DNA of 64,000 bases from Thermococcus indicus (lineage in GTDB: Archaea; Methanobacteriota_B; Thermococci; Thermococcales; Thermococcaceae), in assembly GCF_006274605.1 (NCBI RefSeq), contig NZ_CP040846.1, positions 1,619,041 to 1,683,040 of the forward strand, written 5' to 3'. Position 1 is the first letter of the stretch. Every line of letters begins with the position of its first letter. The position numbers were made by a program, and so were the translations under genes. Shown here in pieces: positions 43,559 through 52,028 of the stretch. Below the pieces are notes generated by a model, which was not told the DNA's origin, did no database searches, and worked only from the letters and a program-made list of their open reading frames with translations.

Positions 43559-43692
43559 ATTATCACCAACCATATGGCAATTTCCGGACCTTAAAACCTT
43601 TCGCTTAACATAAATTTGCAGGAACATGGTTGGTCATTTGATTCGCTCATCGGAGCCACAGGAGTGTTCAATAACGCTATTAAACGACCGAA

Positions 43693-43703
43693 AAGTATTT
43701 AAC
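43693..43703 (+). promoter_or_regulatory. TATA box of the Alba gene
   Basis: AAGTATTTAAC is a strong TATA preceded by CCGAAA (BRE), about 50 bases before the Alba ATG. Confidence 0.55.
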
Positions 43704-43750
43704 CGGAACCCAACGATAGCCTAACGACAAAACTTCCGGAGGTGCCAGAA

Positions 43751-44026
43751 ATGGCTGAGGAGCACGTCGTCTACATTGGAAAGAAGCCGGTTATGAACTA
43801 CGTCCTCGCTGTGATAACCCAGTTCAACGAGGGCGCCAAGGAGGTCAGCGTCAAGGCTCGCGGTAGGGCCATCAGCAGGGCCGTCGATGTCGCCGAGATC
43901 GTCAGGAACAGGTTCCTCCCAGAGGTCAGGGTCAAGGAGATCAGGATCGGCACCGAGGAGCTCCCGACCGCCGACGGCAGGACCGCCAACACCTCGACCA
44001 TCGAGATCGTTATGGAGAAGCCGTGA
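43751..44026 (+). CDS. albA: DNA/RNA-binding chromatin protein Alba
   Basis: The 91-residue protein matches Alba throughout: [20 protein letters not shown], then [20 protein letters not shown] and the hairpin [20 protein letters not shown]. Alba coats DNA and binds RNA in archaea. ATG 43751 follows GGAGGTGCC. Expression is expected to be high, as the codon choice suggests. Confidence 0.97.
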   Translation: MAEEHVVYIGKKPVMNYVLAVITQFNEGAKEVSVKARGRAISRAVDVAEIVRNRFLPEVRVKEIRIGTEELPTADGRTANTSTIEIVMEKP

Positions 44027-44065
44027 ATTTGACCCCCTTTCCTTTTCCTTCGGAGCTCTTCTGAC

Positions 44066-44085
44066 GCTTCAAACTGGCTTGAAGC
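44066..44085. terminator. Hairpin between Alba and the HTH gene
   Basis: GCTTCAA-n6-TTGAAGC (44066-44085) lies 40 bases after the Alba stop and just before the TATA AGCTTTAATACG (44093-44104) of the next gene. It could be a termination hairpin after Alba or an operator for the HTH protein; T-rich sequence between 44030 and 44050 favours termination ahead of it. Confidence 0.4.
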
Positions 44086-44135
44086 TGTGAAAAGCTTTAA
44101 TACGTCCTCACCGTATTCTCCCCAGGTGGCGCCGT

Positions 44136-44801
44136 TTGGACTATGAGACGATAGACATACACGACGAAAGGGCCAAGGAGCTCGCTCAGATTCTGATGAA
44201 CGACAAAGCGATAGCCATCCTGCATCTTGTGGAAGATCGGGCGCTGTCAATAAGCGAGATATCCCGCGAGCTGAACCTCCCCATCTCCACGGTCTCATAC
44301 CACATAGACAAAATGCTCAAGGTCGGCCTCATCGAGGTGGCGGGGAAAAAGTACGGGAAGAGACTCCAGGAGGTCAAGCTCTACCGCGCCTCCAACAGGC
44401 CCATACTTCTCGTACCTCGCCGGAACATTGCAAAGGTGAGGAAGAAAGCTGTCATGAGCTTTGAGAAGCTGCACGTTATAAGCCTGGGCCTCGCCGGGCT
44501 GGTAGCGGCCGGTGTATACGCCGCGGCGCGGAACGTACTCGCCCCAGTGAATTCCAGCGGCACAACCGAGTCAATCACGAAGTCTGCGGCGGACAACGTC
44601 TCGATGATGATGGCATCCGAAAGGGCCGCCGTTCCATCGGCAACGAACACGAGTACCGAATCCGTGCTCCATGCGATTCACTCCACGGTGCCCCGTTCCG
44701 GCCTTGAAGCCCATGCAACGGCCGTCCAGGTGGGCTTGGCCATTGCTGTGTTCATCTTAACGTTTCTCCTGATTTCGTACATTATGAAGCGCAGGAGTTG
44801 A
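44136..44801 (+). CDS. Membrane-anchored winged-helix regulator
   Basis: The 221-residue protein has an ArsR-like winged helix in residues 1-95 (ALSISEISRELNLPISTVSY, then HIDKMLKVGLIEV). One membrane helix (ISLGLAGLVAAGVYAAARNV near 112-130), a Ser/Thr-rich stretch and a second helix (VGLAIAVFILTFLLISYIM) follow, with a basic end KRRS. The loop between helices of about 60 residues would face outside, so the protein may sense an envelope signal. TTG 44136 follows AGGTGG. Confidence 0.8.
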   Translation: MDYETIDIHDERAKELAQILMNDKAIAILHLVEDRALSISEISRELNLPISTVSYHIDKMLKVGLIEVAGKKYGKRLQEVKLYRASNRPILLVPRRNIAKVRKKAVMSFEKLHVISLGLAGLVAAGVYAAARNVLAPVNSSGTTESITKSAADNVSMMMASERAAVPSATNTSTESVLHAIHSTVPRSGLEAHATAVQVGLAIAVFILTFLLISYIMKRRS

Positions 44802-44851
44802 AGAAAAGGTTTTTAAGTTTCTTCTCCAACCCCCGTTGGCGAGGTGATAAG

Positions 44852-45385
44852 ATGGCACCTAGGATAGCCGTGGGACAAGTGGTTAAAAGGAAGGCAGTCA
44901 TCGTCAAGCCGGACGACACCGTCCACAGGGTCGCCAAGATTCTCTCGAAGAACAAGGTAGGGAGTGCCGTCGTGGTTAAAGACGACGAGATCGTTGGAAT
45001 AATAACCGACCGCGATATACTCGACAAGGTCGTCGCGAAGGGAAGGGACCCCAAGACGGTCAAGGTCAAGGAAGTCATGACGGAGAACCCGATAACCATC
45101 GAGGACGACTACGAGGTCCAGGACGCGATCGACAAGATGATGGACAAGGGCATCAGAAGGCTCCTCGTTACCCGGCTCGGAAGGCCGATAGGCTTCGTCA
45201 CCGCGGCAGACCTTCTCGCTGCGCTCAACACGTACAACAGTGAGAGTGAAGAGGAGACCAGCGAGGAGACCGAGGTCTACGGCATCTGCGAGCTCTGCGG
45301 TCAGTACGGCCCGCTCTACAAGGTCTACATCGAGGGCGGCGAGAAGTGGATATGCGAGAGCTGCAAGGACAGCCTCAATCTCTGA
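44852..45385 (+). CDS. CBS-pair protein with C-terminal zinc ribbon
   Basis: The 177-residue protein has two CBS motifs (AVIVKPDDTVHRVAKILSKN then GIITDRDILDKVV; NPITIEDDYEVQDAIDKMMD then GFVTAADLLAAL) and a zinc ribbon YGICELCGQYG...WICESCKDSL with two CxxC. CBS pairs bind adenosyl ligands. ATG 44852 follows GAGGTGATAAG. Its end overlaps the convergent THEP1 gene by 11 bases. Confidence 0.9.
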   Translation: MAPRIAVGQVVKRKAVIVKPDDTVHRVAKILSKNKVGSAVVVKDDEIVGIITDRDILDKVVAKGRDPKTVKVKEVMTENPITIEDDYEVQDAIDKMMDKGIRRLLVTRLGRPIGFVTAADLLAALNTYNSESEEETSEETEVYGICELCGQYGPLYKVYIEGGEKWICESCKDSLNL

Positions 45386-45917
45386 CCCCCTTCAGTTCTT
45401 TCATAACTTCGTCCATTACCTCAGCGAAGGCTCTGTTTCTGTTCTCGACGCTCAGCGTGTAGAGCTTTCCAAGGGGGCGGAACTTATCGGCCATCTTTCT
45501 GTGGACGACGGCCAGGAGAGGCTTCTCAGATTTCAAAACCTCGCCAACAACGCGGATGAACTCGTCGCTCTTGTACTCCATCGGACCGATTTCGTCTATG
45601 ACTATCAGGTCGGCCTCAACCAGGGCGCGTTTTATCGCCGAAACGCCGACGCGGTTTATTTCGTCAACGTGGACGACGTACTTCCCGAAAGGAACGCCCG
45701 GGAGGTGCGAGGTCCCCCTAAGGCTGGCCAGAGTTCCTTCTTCGCCGGTGTCGAGGGCCGTAATCCTGAATCCCACGCGCCTTCCTCCCCTCCGCACTTC
45801 CCTCGTTATCATTCCGCCGACGAGGTAGCCCCAGCGGTCGGCCTCCCTAGCAACCCTCTCCACCAGCGTTGTCTTTCCGACTCCCGCCGGACCGGTAACG
45901 AATATCCTCAGCGTCAT
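45375..45917 (-). CDS. Nucleoside-triphosphatase THEP1
   Basis: The 180-residue P-loop protein starts MTLRIFVTGPAGVGKTTLVERV and has the THEP1 pattern VGGMITREVRRGGRRVGFRI then LIVIDEIGPMEYKSDEF (Walker B). THEP1 enzymes hydrolyse several NTPs; the physiological role is unclear. ATG 45917 follows GGTGATTGG. Confidence 0.93.
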   Translation of the reverse strand: MTLRIFVTGPAGVGKTTLVERVAREADRWGYLVGGMITREVRRGGRRVGFRITALDTGEEGTLASLRGTSHLPGVPFGKYVVHVDEINRVGVSAIKRALVEADLIVIDEIGPMEYKSDEFIRVVGEVLKSEKPLLAVVHRKMADKFRPLGKLYTLSVENRNRAFAEVMDEVMKELKGVRD

Positions 45918-45973
45918 TCCAATCACCGAAGGAGATTTAAGCTCCTCCCTTAAACCCTTTGGGGTGGTGGTAA

Positions 45974-47047
45974 ATGGAGATAAGGTACAGACCGGAGGAA
46001 CTAACGAGGCTCCCGAGGAGCGTGGAATACGAAAAAGGAAAAGTCATCATGATCGACCAGACCCTTCTCCCGGGGGAGTTCAAGACGATTGAGCTGAGAA
46101 CCGTTGATGAAGTCGCCGAAGCGATAATCACGATGAAGGTTCGCGGTGCCCCGGCGATAGGTGCAGCTGCTGCTTTTGGCCTGGCCCTCTACGCGGACAC
46201 GGCGAAGGCTAAAACCAAGGACGAGTTCATGGACGGCTTTTACAGTGCATACGACAGGCTGAAGAACACCCGGCCAACCGCCGTGAACCTCTTCTGGGCG
46301 CTCAACAGGATTAAGAAGCTGGTAGAGGAGAACCTTGAGAGTCCGCTCGACGAGATTAAGCGCATGATTGTCGCCGAGGCACAGAGGATAGCGGACGAGG
46401 ACGTCGAGGCCAACCTCAGGATGGGCCACTACGGTGCCGAGGCTCTCCCGGAGGGGAACGTTCTAACACACTGCAACGCTGGCAGCTTAGCCACCGTTCA
46501 GCTCGGAACAGTTGGGGCAGTCCTGAGGGTCATGCACCGCGATGGGAACCTCAAGCTCCTCTGGGTGGACGAGACGAGACCGGTTCTTCAGGGCGCGAGG
46601 CTTTCAGCGTGGGAGTACCACTACGACGGCATCCCGCTGAAGTTAATAGCGGACAACATGGCGGGCTTTGTCATGCAGCAGGGAAAAGTTGACGCGATAA
46701 TAGTCGGTGCCGACAGGATAGTGGCCAACGGTGACTTCGCCAACAAGATAGGTACTTATACCCTCGCGGTTCTCGCGAAGGAGCATGGAATACCGTTCTT
46801 CACCGTCGCGCCGCTGTCAACGATTGACATGAGCCTGAGGAGCGGGAAGGAGATACCCATCGAGGAAAGGAAGCCGGAGGAGGTCCTCACCTGCGGCGGC
46901 TGTAAAATAGCTCCTGACGTGGACGTCTACAACCCGGCCTTTGATGTCACGCCACACAAGTACCTGACGGGCATAATAACCGACAGGGGCATTGTTTATC
47001 CGCCGTTTGAGAGGAATTTGAAGAGGCTGTTCAAGGAAGAACCGTAA
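45974..47047 (+). CDS. mtnA: S-methyl-5-thioribose-1-phosphate isomerase
   Basis: The 357-residue protein belongs to the eIF2B-alpha-related isomerases of methionine salvage and its archaeal variants. Key parts are KVRGAPAIGAAAAFGLALY near residue 55, LTHCNAGSLATVQLGT near 165 (catalytic Cys), VGADRIVANGDFANKIGTY near 255 (Asp) and PLSTIDMSLRSG. GGGTGGTGGTAA precedes the ATG. The end overlaps the convergent PIN gene by 17 bases. Confidence 0.95.
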   Translation: MEIRYRPEELTRLPRSVEYEKGKVIMIDQTLLPGEFKTIELRTVDEVAEAIITMKVRGAPAIGAAAAFGLALYADTAKAKTKDEFMDGFYSAYDRLKNTRPTAVNLFWALNRIKKLVEENLESPLDEIKRMIVAEAQRIADEDVEANLRMGHYGAEALPEGNVLTHCNAGSLATVQLGTVGAVLRVMHRDGNLKLLWVDETRPVLQGARLSAWEYHYDGIPLKLIADNMAGFVMQQGKVDAIIVGADRIVANGDFANKIGTYTLAVLAKEHGIPFFTVAPLSTIDMSLRSGKEIPIEERKPEEVLTCGGCKIAPDVDVYNPAFDVTPHKYLTGIITDRGIVYPPFERNLKRLFKEEP

Positions 47048-47447
47048 AACCCTCTTTTTCCGCGGCGTTTTTCAATTTTTCATCGAATGTGACAAAAACT
47101 GAAACTTCGTCTTTAATCTTCAGCGCGGAAGCCAGCTGGAGAGAATCAAGTGTTTTAAGTCCATGCTTAAGGACAAAGGACGTCGCAAGGCTTATGGTCT
47201 CGCTTGAGATTGTAACGACTACGTAGTTTTCAAGGTCGGAGTAGAACCTTTCAAGGACCCATTCAAGCTTTCGTTTCGTGAGTTCCCCACTGAGAAACCG
47301 CCTGTTTAGCGCCGACGTCATCTCGAGTATGGCCAGCTCAGAAATAGCAACAACGTAATTTTCCATGAGCTCGTTAACGATGGAACTACCGCGTTCGATA
47401 TGGTAATGCTTCACCAAGGCACTTGTGTCAAAAAACGCTACCTCCAC
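47031..47447 (-). CDS. PIN-domain ribonuclease toxin (VapC-like)
   Basis: The 138-residue protein starts MEVAFFDTSALVKHYHIERG with the first acidic residue, has E in AILEMTSALNRRF near residue 43, D in LKTLDSLQLASALKI near 98 and D in VFVTFDEKLKNAA near 120: the PIN active site is complete. VapC toxins cut tRNA or rRNA. It overlaps the antitoxin by 10 bases. Confidence 0.92.
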   Translation of the reverse strand: MEVAFFDTSALVKHYHIERGSSIVNELMENYVVAISELAILEMTSALNRRFLSGELTKRKLEWVLERFYSDLENYVVVTISSETISLATSFVLKHGLKTLDSLQLASALKIKDEVSVFVTFDEKLKNAAEKEGFTVLP

Positions 47448-47602
47448 TCTTCATCCCTCTCCCGGAGGATGTCATCGCTAAGCTCGCCCTTAATGGATTT
47501 CAAAATATCCCTGACTTCATCGATGGGAGGGGCCTTTTTCAGGAACCTCCTCAGGTGGGGATAGGTTATCATGAGCTGAACGCGCCTCGCCGAAAGGGGC
47601 AT
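47438..47602 (-). CDS. Antitoxin partner of the PIN toxin
   Basis: The 54-residue protein (LSARRVQLMITYPHLRRFLK start, DDILRERDEEWR end) precedes and overlaps the toxin. It does not match a named antitoxin family by eye. ATG 47602 follows GGTGATG, downstream of a palindromic operator at 47621-47635. Confidence 0.75.
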   Translation of the reverse strand: MPLSARRVQLMITYPHLRRFLKKAPPIDEVRDILKSIKGELSDDILRERDEEWR

Positions 47603-47620
47603 GGCATCACCACTTAATGC

Positions 47621-47635
47621 TTGGTTATCAACCAA
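47621..47635. promoter_or_regulatory. VapBC-like operator palindrome
   Basis: TTGGTT-ATC-AACCAA is a perfect 15-bp palindrome between the TATA (CGTTTTATTGG on the minus strand, about 47632-47643) and the antitoxin ATG, consistent with autoregulation by the toxin-antitoxin complex. Confidence 0.6.
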
Positions 47636-47648
47636 TAAAACGTTTTCC

Positions 47649-47924
47649 TCACCTTCCGGGAAGTAACCTCCCAAGCCGTTCTAATAGAGAGCTCTTTTCC
47701 TCAACCACCTCCTCAACAAAAACGCCCTTTATCTCCCCGATTTCCTCCTCTATGGCAGGCAGGAGGAGGCCGAGAAGCTCAAGGGGCTCCAGGCAGGAGC
47801 AGTCCGTCGAGTATTCAAAAGGTTCACCCGGAAGTTCAACCCTGAGAGAGACCCCGTTTCTGGTCTTTAAAATCTCAAAGGGCGCGGTAACCTCCTCGCC
47901 GAGGATCTTACCCCTCACGAGCAT
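47649..47924 (-). CDS. Conserved hypothetical protein
   Basis: The 91-residue protein has a beta-rich start (VRGKILGEEVTAPFEILKTR, VSLRVELPGEPFEYST) and a helical end (LELLGLLLPAIEEEIGEIKG). CSCLEP is its only cysteine pair. The family is not recognised. It sits upstream of the VapBC-like pair on the same strand, with GC content like its neighbours. Confidence 0.6.
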   Translation of the reverse strand: MLVRGKILGEEVTAPFEILKTRNGVSLRVELPGEPFEYSTDCSCLEPLELLGLLLPAIEEEIGEIKGVFVEEVVEEKSSLLERLGRLLPGR

Positions 47925-48043
47925 CGGGTATAAGCTAAAACGGCGAGAATTAAAGGATTTCTTTACCGAAAGGTTTCGAACCTCAAGTTAAATCGGCCGA
48001 GAACGTTAAAAGTCCACACACCCAATTCCAACCGGTGGTGAAG

Positions 48044-49180
48044 ATGTTCTGGCTGAAGACGAGGATTATTGAAGGTGAGGGCTCCCTCGCAAGGCTATCG
48101 GATGAGACCAGAGGCCACGAGCGCGTTCTCATACTTTCCTCACGCTCGATGAAGAGGCACGGCTTCCTGAAGGAGGCTGAGGACTACGTGAAGGATGCCG
48201 GAGCGGAGGTCTTCTCGATAGCCGGCCTTCCGGCGGAACCTAGTGTCGAGGTTATAGAGGAGTTCCTGCCAAAGGTGCGGGAGTTCGGGCCGGACCTGCT
48301 CGTGGCCATGGGAGGAGGCAGTGTCATCGACACGACGAAAGCCCTTAAGGTCTTCTACGATGCCCCGGAGCTGAACTTCGAGGAGATAGCCTTCATGGAC
48401 CGGTTTTCAAAGCCTAAGCCCGTTCCCAAGCTGAGGACGAGGTTAATAGCGATACCCTCGACGAGCGGAGCCGGAAGCGAGGTTTCTGGAGCGAGCGTGC
48501 TGAAGAAGGGTGGAGTAAAGTACAACATAGTCACCCCAGAGATAGCGCCCGACGTGGCTATACTCGACCCCAGGTTACCGAGGACGATGCCCGCTGAAGT
48601 CGCAAGGAATTCCGGCCTCGACGTCCTCGTCCACGGGATAGAAGCGTACACGACAAAGGCAGCAAATCCCTTCAGCGACGCCATGGCGATTAAGGCCATA
48701 AAGACCGTTTACCGGTGGCTTCCGCTGTCGGTTAGAGGTGATGAGGATGCTCGGGAGAGGGTTCACTACGCGGCGACGATGGCTGGAATAGCTTTCCTTA
48801 ACGCACGCCTCGGCCTCTGCCACGCGATGAGCCACAAAGCGGCATGGATTGGCCCTCACGGCCTGCTCAACGCGATATTCCTCCCCCATGTGATGGAGTT
48901 CAACGCGAGCAAAAGCGACTATGCGAGGAGGCGCTACGCTGAGATAGCGAGGGAGCTTGGCTTCCAGACCGCGAAGGACCTGGTCGAGGTGGTGAGGGAG
49001 CTCAACGAGATGCTCGGCGTTCCGAAGCTGAGCGAACTGGTCGATGAGGAGACTTTCACCGAGAGGGTCGAGGAGATGGCCGAGAAGGCCTACCGCGACG
49101 GGCTTGTGGCATTCAACCCCGTCGAGCCAAAACCTGAGGAGATAAGGGAGCTCTATTTGAAGGCCCTCTACGGGGAGTGA
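48044..49180 (+). CDS. Iron-containing alcohol dehydrogenase
   Basis: The 378-residue protein is a group III dehydrogenase. NAD(P) binding is seen in LLVAMGGGSVIDTTKALKVF near residue 88 and PSTSGAGSEVSGASV near 138. Metal ligands are D in GLDVLVHGIEAYTTK (D and H) near 190, H in LGLCHAMSHKAAW near 260 and HGLLNAIFLPHV. ATG 48044 follows GGTGGTGAAG. Substrate unknown; Thermococcales forms act on short alcohols and aldehydes. Confidence 0.93.
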   Translation: MFWLKTRIIEGEGSLARLSDETRGHERVLILSSRSMKRHGFLKEAEDYVKDAGAEVFSIAGLPAEPSVEVIEEFLPKVREFGPDLLVAMGGGSVIDTTKALKVFYDAPELNFEEIAFMDRFSKPKPVPKLRTRLIAIPSTSGAGSEVSGASVLKKGGVKYNIVTPEIAPDVAILDPRLPRTMPAEVARNSGLDVLVHGIEAYTTKAANPFSDAMAIKAIKTVYRWLPLSVRGDEDARERVHYAATMAGIAFLNARLGLCHAMSHKAAWIGPHGLLNAIFLPHVMEFNASKSDYARRRYAEIARELGFQTAKDLVEVVRELNEMLGVPKLSELVDEETFTERVEEMAEKAYRDGLVAFNPVEPKPEEIRELYLKALYGE

Positions 49181-49209
49181 TTTATAAACTTCCCATACCT
49201 TTTTCCACC

Positions 49210-51975
49210 ATGCACCTCCTCCTTAAGAAGGCCATCAGGGAGCGCTTCGGGAGGCTCAATAGACTCCAGCAGGACGCGTTTAAGGAGGTTAGCTCGGGAA
49301 AGAGCGTTCTAATCATCGCCCCCACCGGTTCCGGCAAAACCGAGGCAGCTGTTCTTCCAGTCTTCAACGAAATCCTTGAGGAGGGACTCAAACCAATCTC
49401 TGCACTCTACATCGCGCCGCTCAAGGCACTTAACAGGGACTTGCTTGAGAGACTTGAATGGTGGGGGAGAAAGCTGGGAATAACGGTCGAGGTCAGGCAC
49501 GGCGATACCTCGGCCTACAGGAAGGCCAAACAGACGAAGAATCCGCCTCAGATGCTCATCATAACTCCCGAAACCCTCGGCGTGATCCTAACCGTCAAGT
49601 CCCTCAGGAAGCACCTCGAGAACGTTAAGTTCGTCATCGTCGATGAGATAGCCGAGCTGGTCGATAACAAGCGCGGTACGCAGCTCCTCCTCGGCCTTGA
49701 ACGTTTGGCGGAGATCGCGGACTTCAGGAGGATAGGCATGACGGCAACGGTGGGCAACGAGGAGGAGGTGAGGGAGTGGCTGGGCGCGGACCTCATCGTA
49801 AAGCCGAGCTGGAAAAAGCGATATCGCTTCCACGTCCTCTATCCGAAGCCTGGCAGGGAAGACTTGGAGTTGGCCAGGGAGCTGAGCCTTTCCCCTGAGA
49901 TAGCGGCGAGGCTGAGGCTCCTCTGGAGTATAGTCGAGAGGCATGGAAAGGCGCTGATATTCACCAACACAAGGCAGTTCGCCGAAATCCTTGCCCATCG
50001 ACTGAAAGCATGGGGAAAACCGGTTGAAGTCCACCACGGCTCACTTTCCAAAGAGGCCCGAATAGCGGCGGAAAAGGCCCTCAAGGAAGGGAAAATCAGG
50101 GCCCTGATATGCACCTCCTCGATGGAGCTGGGCATAGACATAGGCGACGTTGACGTTGTGATCCAGTACATGAGCCCAAGGCAAGTAAACAGGCTCGTCC
50201 AGCGCGTTGGTCGAGCCAAGCACCGCATAGGCGAGGTCAGCGAGGGTTACGTCATAACCTCCAACGTCGAGGACTACCTTCAGAGCCTCGTCATAGCGAA
50301 GCACGCCCTTGAAGGCCGCTTTGAGGCGGTTGAGCCGATCGGAGGCCTGGACGTTTTGGCCCACTTCATCGTCGGCCTGCTCATAGAGTACAAGAAACTC
50401 CCGCGCGAGAGGCCCTACGAGATAGCGAGGCGGGCCTACGTTTACCGGGAGTTGAGCTGGAACGATTACCTCGATGTTCTCCGCGTTTTGGAGGACGCCC
50501 GGCTGATTGGCCACGACGAGGAGAGCGGCCTGCTCTACCTGAGGAGAGGGGCCTTCCAGTACTACTACGAGAACCTCTCGACGATTCCAGACGAGGTCTC
50601 GTGGAGGGTCTTCGACGCGGGTAGCGGGCATGTCATAGGCAGGCTCGACGAGAGATTCGTGATGGACCTGGAGGAGGGCATGGACTTCGTGATGAACGGA
50701 CGGAGCTGGATAGTACTCAAGATAGACGACGAGGCGAGACTTTTGAAGGTCCGCGAGAGCAAGAGCCTGGAGAGCGCCATACCGAGCTGGGAAGGCGAAA
50801 TGATTCCCGTTCCCTTCAGCGTTGCCCTCGACGTCGGCAGGCTGAAGAGGGAGCTAAGTTTCGACTTCGAGAAGGCGAAGGAGCTTTTGGAGGGGGTTGA
50901 GTTCAGCGAGGAGGAACTGAGGAGGGCCTTCGAGGAAATCAGGAGCGAGCCATTCTCAACCGACCGCGATATCGTCATCGAGAGCACGCCGAAAGCGCTC
51001 GTCATACATGCCGATTTTGGAAACAGAGCTAATGAGGCTCTGGGAAGGCTGGTTCACTCACTCCTGATTCTGCGCTACGGAAGGGTCTTCTCAGTGAGGA
51101 GCCAGGCCCACGCGATAGTCTTCAAGACGCCCTTCCAGCTGAACCCGGAGGAGGTGAAGGGCTACCTCTACCAGGAACCGGAGAGCCTGGAGTTCATAGT
51201 CTCCCGCGCCATGAGGGATTCGCACGCCTACCGCTGGAGAATGCTGAACGTGGCGAAGCGGTTCGGCGCTCTGAGGAGGGACGCGAAGATAAGGAGAATA
51301 GAGAGGCTCTTCGAGGGGACGGTCATTGAGCGGGAGACCCTCAACGAGCTATACCACGACAAGGTGGACGTGAAGAAGGGCGAGCTCGTCCTGGAGATGC
51401 TCAAACGGGGCACGATGAGGGTGAAGACATCCTTAAGGAAAGAGCCTTCAACGCTCGCCCGGCTGAACATGACCGTCGGCGGTGAGTTCCTGCTCTCCGG
51501 CGTCCTGGAAAGGGACGAGATACTGGAGCTGTTCAGGGAGAGATTGCTCGACCACGAGGTCGTTTTGGTCTGCACCAACTGCGGCTGGCACTCGAAGACG
51601 AAGGTCGTAAGGCTCCAAAACGTAAAGCTGAGACAGTGTCCGCGCTGCGGCTCGAAGATGTTAGCTGTGGCCCACCCGATAGATGTGGAAGAGTTTCTTC
51701 CCATTCTGGAGAAAGTCCGCCACGGGAGGCCGCTGGAGAGGAGGGAAGAGAGAACCTACAGGAAGCTTTTAAAGGCGGCAGATCTCGTGGACAGCTATGG
51801 CTTCGAGGCGGTCTTGGCGTTGGCCAGCTACGGGACCGGCCCCGACACGGCGGCGAGGATTTTAGCCCAGTACAAAGGAGACGCCCTCCTCGTCGCCCTC
51901 ATGGAGAGGGAGAGGCAGTTCATAAGGACGAGAAGGTTTTGGGTGGACAAGAAGAAGAAAGACGGAGACGACTAA
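49210..51975 (+). CDS. Lhr-type ATP-dependent helicase
   Basis: The 921-residue superfamily 2 helicase has QQDAFKEVSSGKSVLI (Q region), Walker A APTGSGKTEAAVLP near residue 37, DEIA motif II in VIVDEIAELVDN near 143, TATVGNEEEV (motif III), and motif VI QRVGRAKHR near 335, then the Lhr C-terminal core. A zinc finger CTNCGWHSKT...CPRCGSK lies near 785-815. Lhr-type enzymes act in DNA repair or RNA metabolism. ATG 49210 is probably leaderless, with TATA GATTTATAAAC at 49181-49191. Confidence 0.92.
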   Translation: MHLLLKKAIRERFGRLNRLQQDAFKEVSSGKSVLIIAPTGSGKTEAAVLPVFNEILEEGLKPISALYIAPLKALNRDLLERLEWWGRKLGITVEVRHGDTSAYRKAKQTKNPPQMLIITPETLGVILTVKSLRKHLENVKFVIVDEIAELVDNKRGTQLLLGLERLAEIADFRRIGMTATVGNEEEVREWLGADLIVKPSWKKRYRFHVLYPKPGREDLELARELSLSPEIAARLRLLWSIVERHGKALIFTNTRQFAEILAHRLKAWGKPVEVHHGSLSKEARIAAEKALKEGKIRALICTSSMELGIDIGDVDVVIQYMSPRQVNRLVQRVGRAKHRIGEVSEGYVITSNVEDYLQSLVIAKHALEGRFEAVEPIGGLDVLAHFIVGLLIEYKKLPRERPYEIARRAYVYRELSWNDYLDVLRVLEDARLIGHDEESGLLYLRRGAFQYYYENLSTIPDEVSWRVFDAGSGHVIGRLDERFVMDLEEGMDFVMNGRSWIVLKIDDEARLLKVRESKSLESAIPSWEGEMIPVPFSVALDVGRLKRELSFDFEKAKELLEGVEFSEEELRRAFEEIRSEPFSTDRDIVIESTPKALVIHADFGNRANEALGRLVHSLLILRYGRVFSVRSQAHAIVFKTPFQLNPEEVKGYLYQEPESLEFIVSRAMRDSHAYRWRMLNVAKRFGALRRDAKIRRIERLFEGTVIERETLNELYHDKVDVKKGELVLEMLKRGTMRVKTSLRKEPSTLARLNMTVGGEFLLSGVLERDEILELFRERLLDHEVVLVCTNCGWHSKTKVVRLQNVKLRQCPRCGSKMLAVAHPIDVEEFLPILEKVRHGRPLERREERTYRKLLKAADLVDSYGFEAVLALASYGTGPDTAARILAQYKGDALLVALMERERQFIRTRRFWVDKKKKDGDD

Positions 51976-52001
51976 CGAGTTACCAATACAGAAAGTTATT
52001 T

Positions 52002-52020
52002 AAGTATCGCCCCAATACTT
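52002..52020. promoter_or_regulatory. Inverted repeat at the AAA ATPase promoter
   Basis: AAGTAT-n7-ATACTT (52002-52020) overlaps the TATA element AGTTATTTAAG (51994-52004) and ends 8 bases before the GTG start at 52029. Its AGTAT half-site equals that at 8034-8046, before another AAA ATPase. Confidence 0.5.
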
Positions 52021-52028
52021 GTATATGG

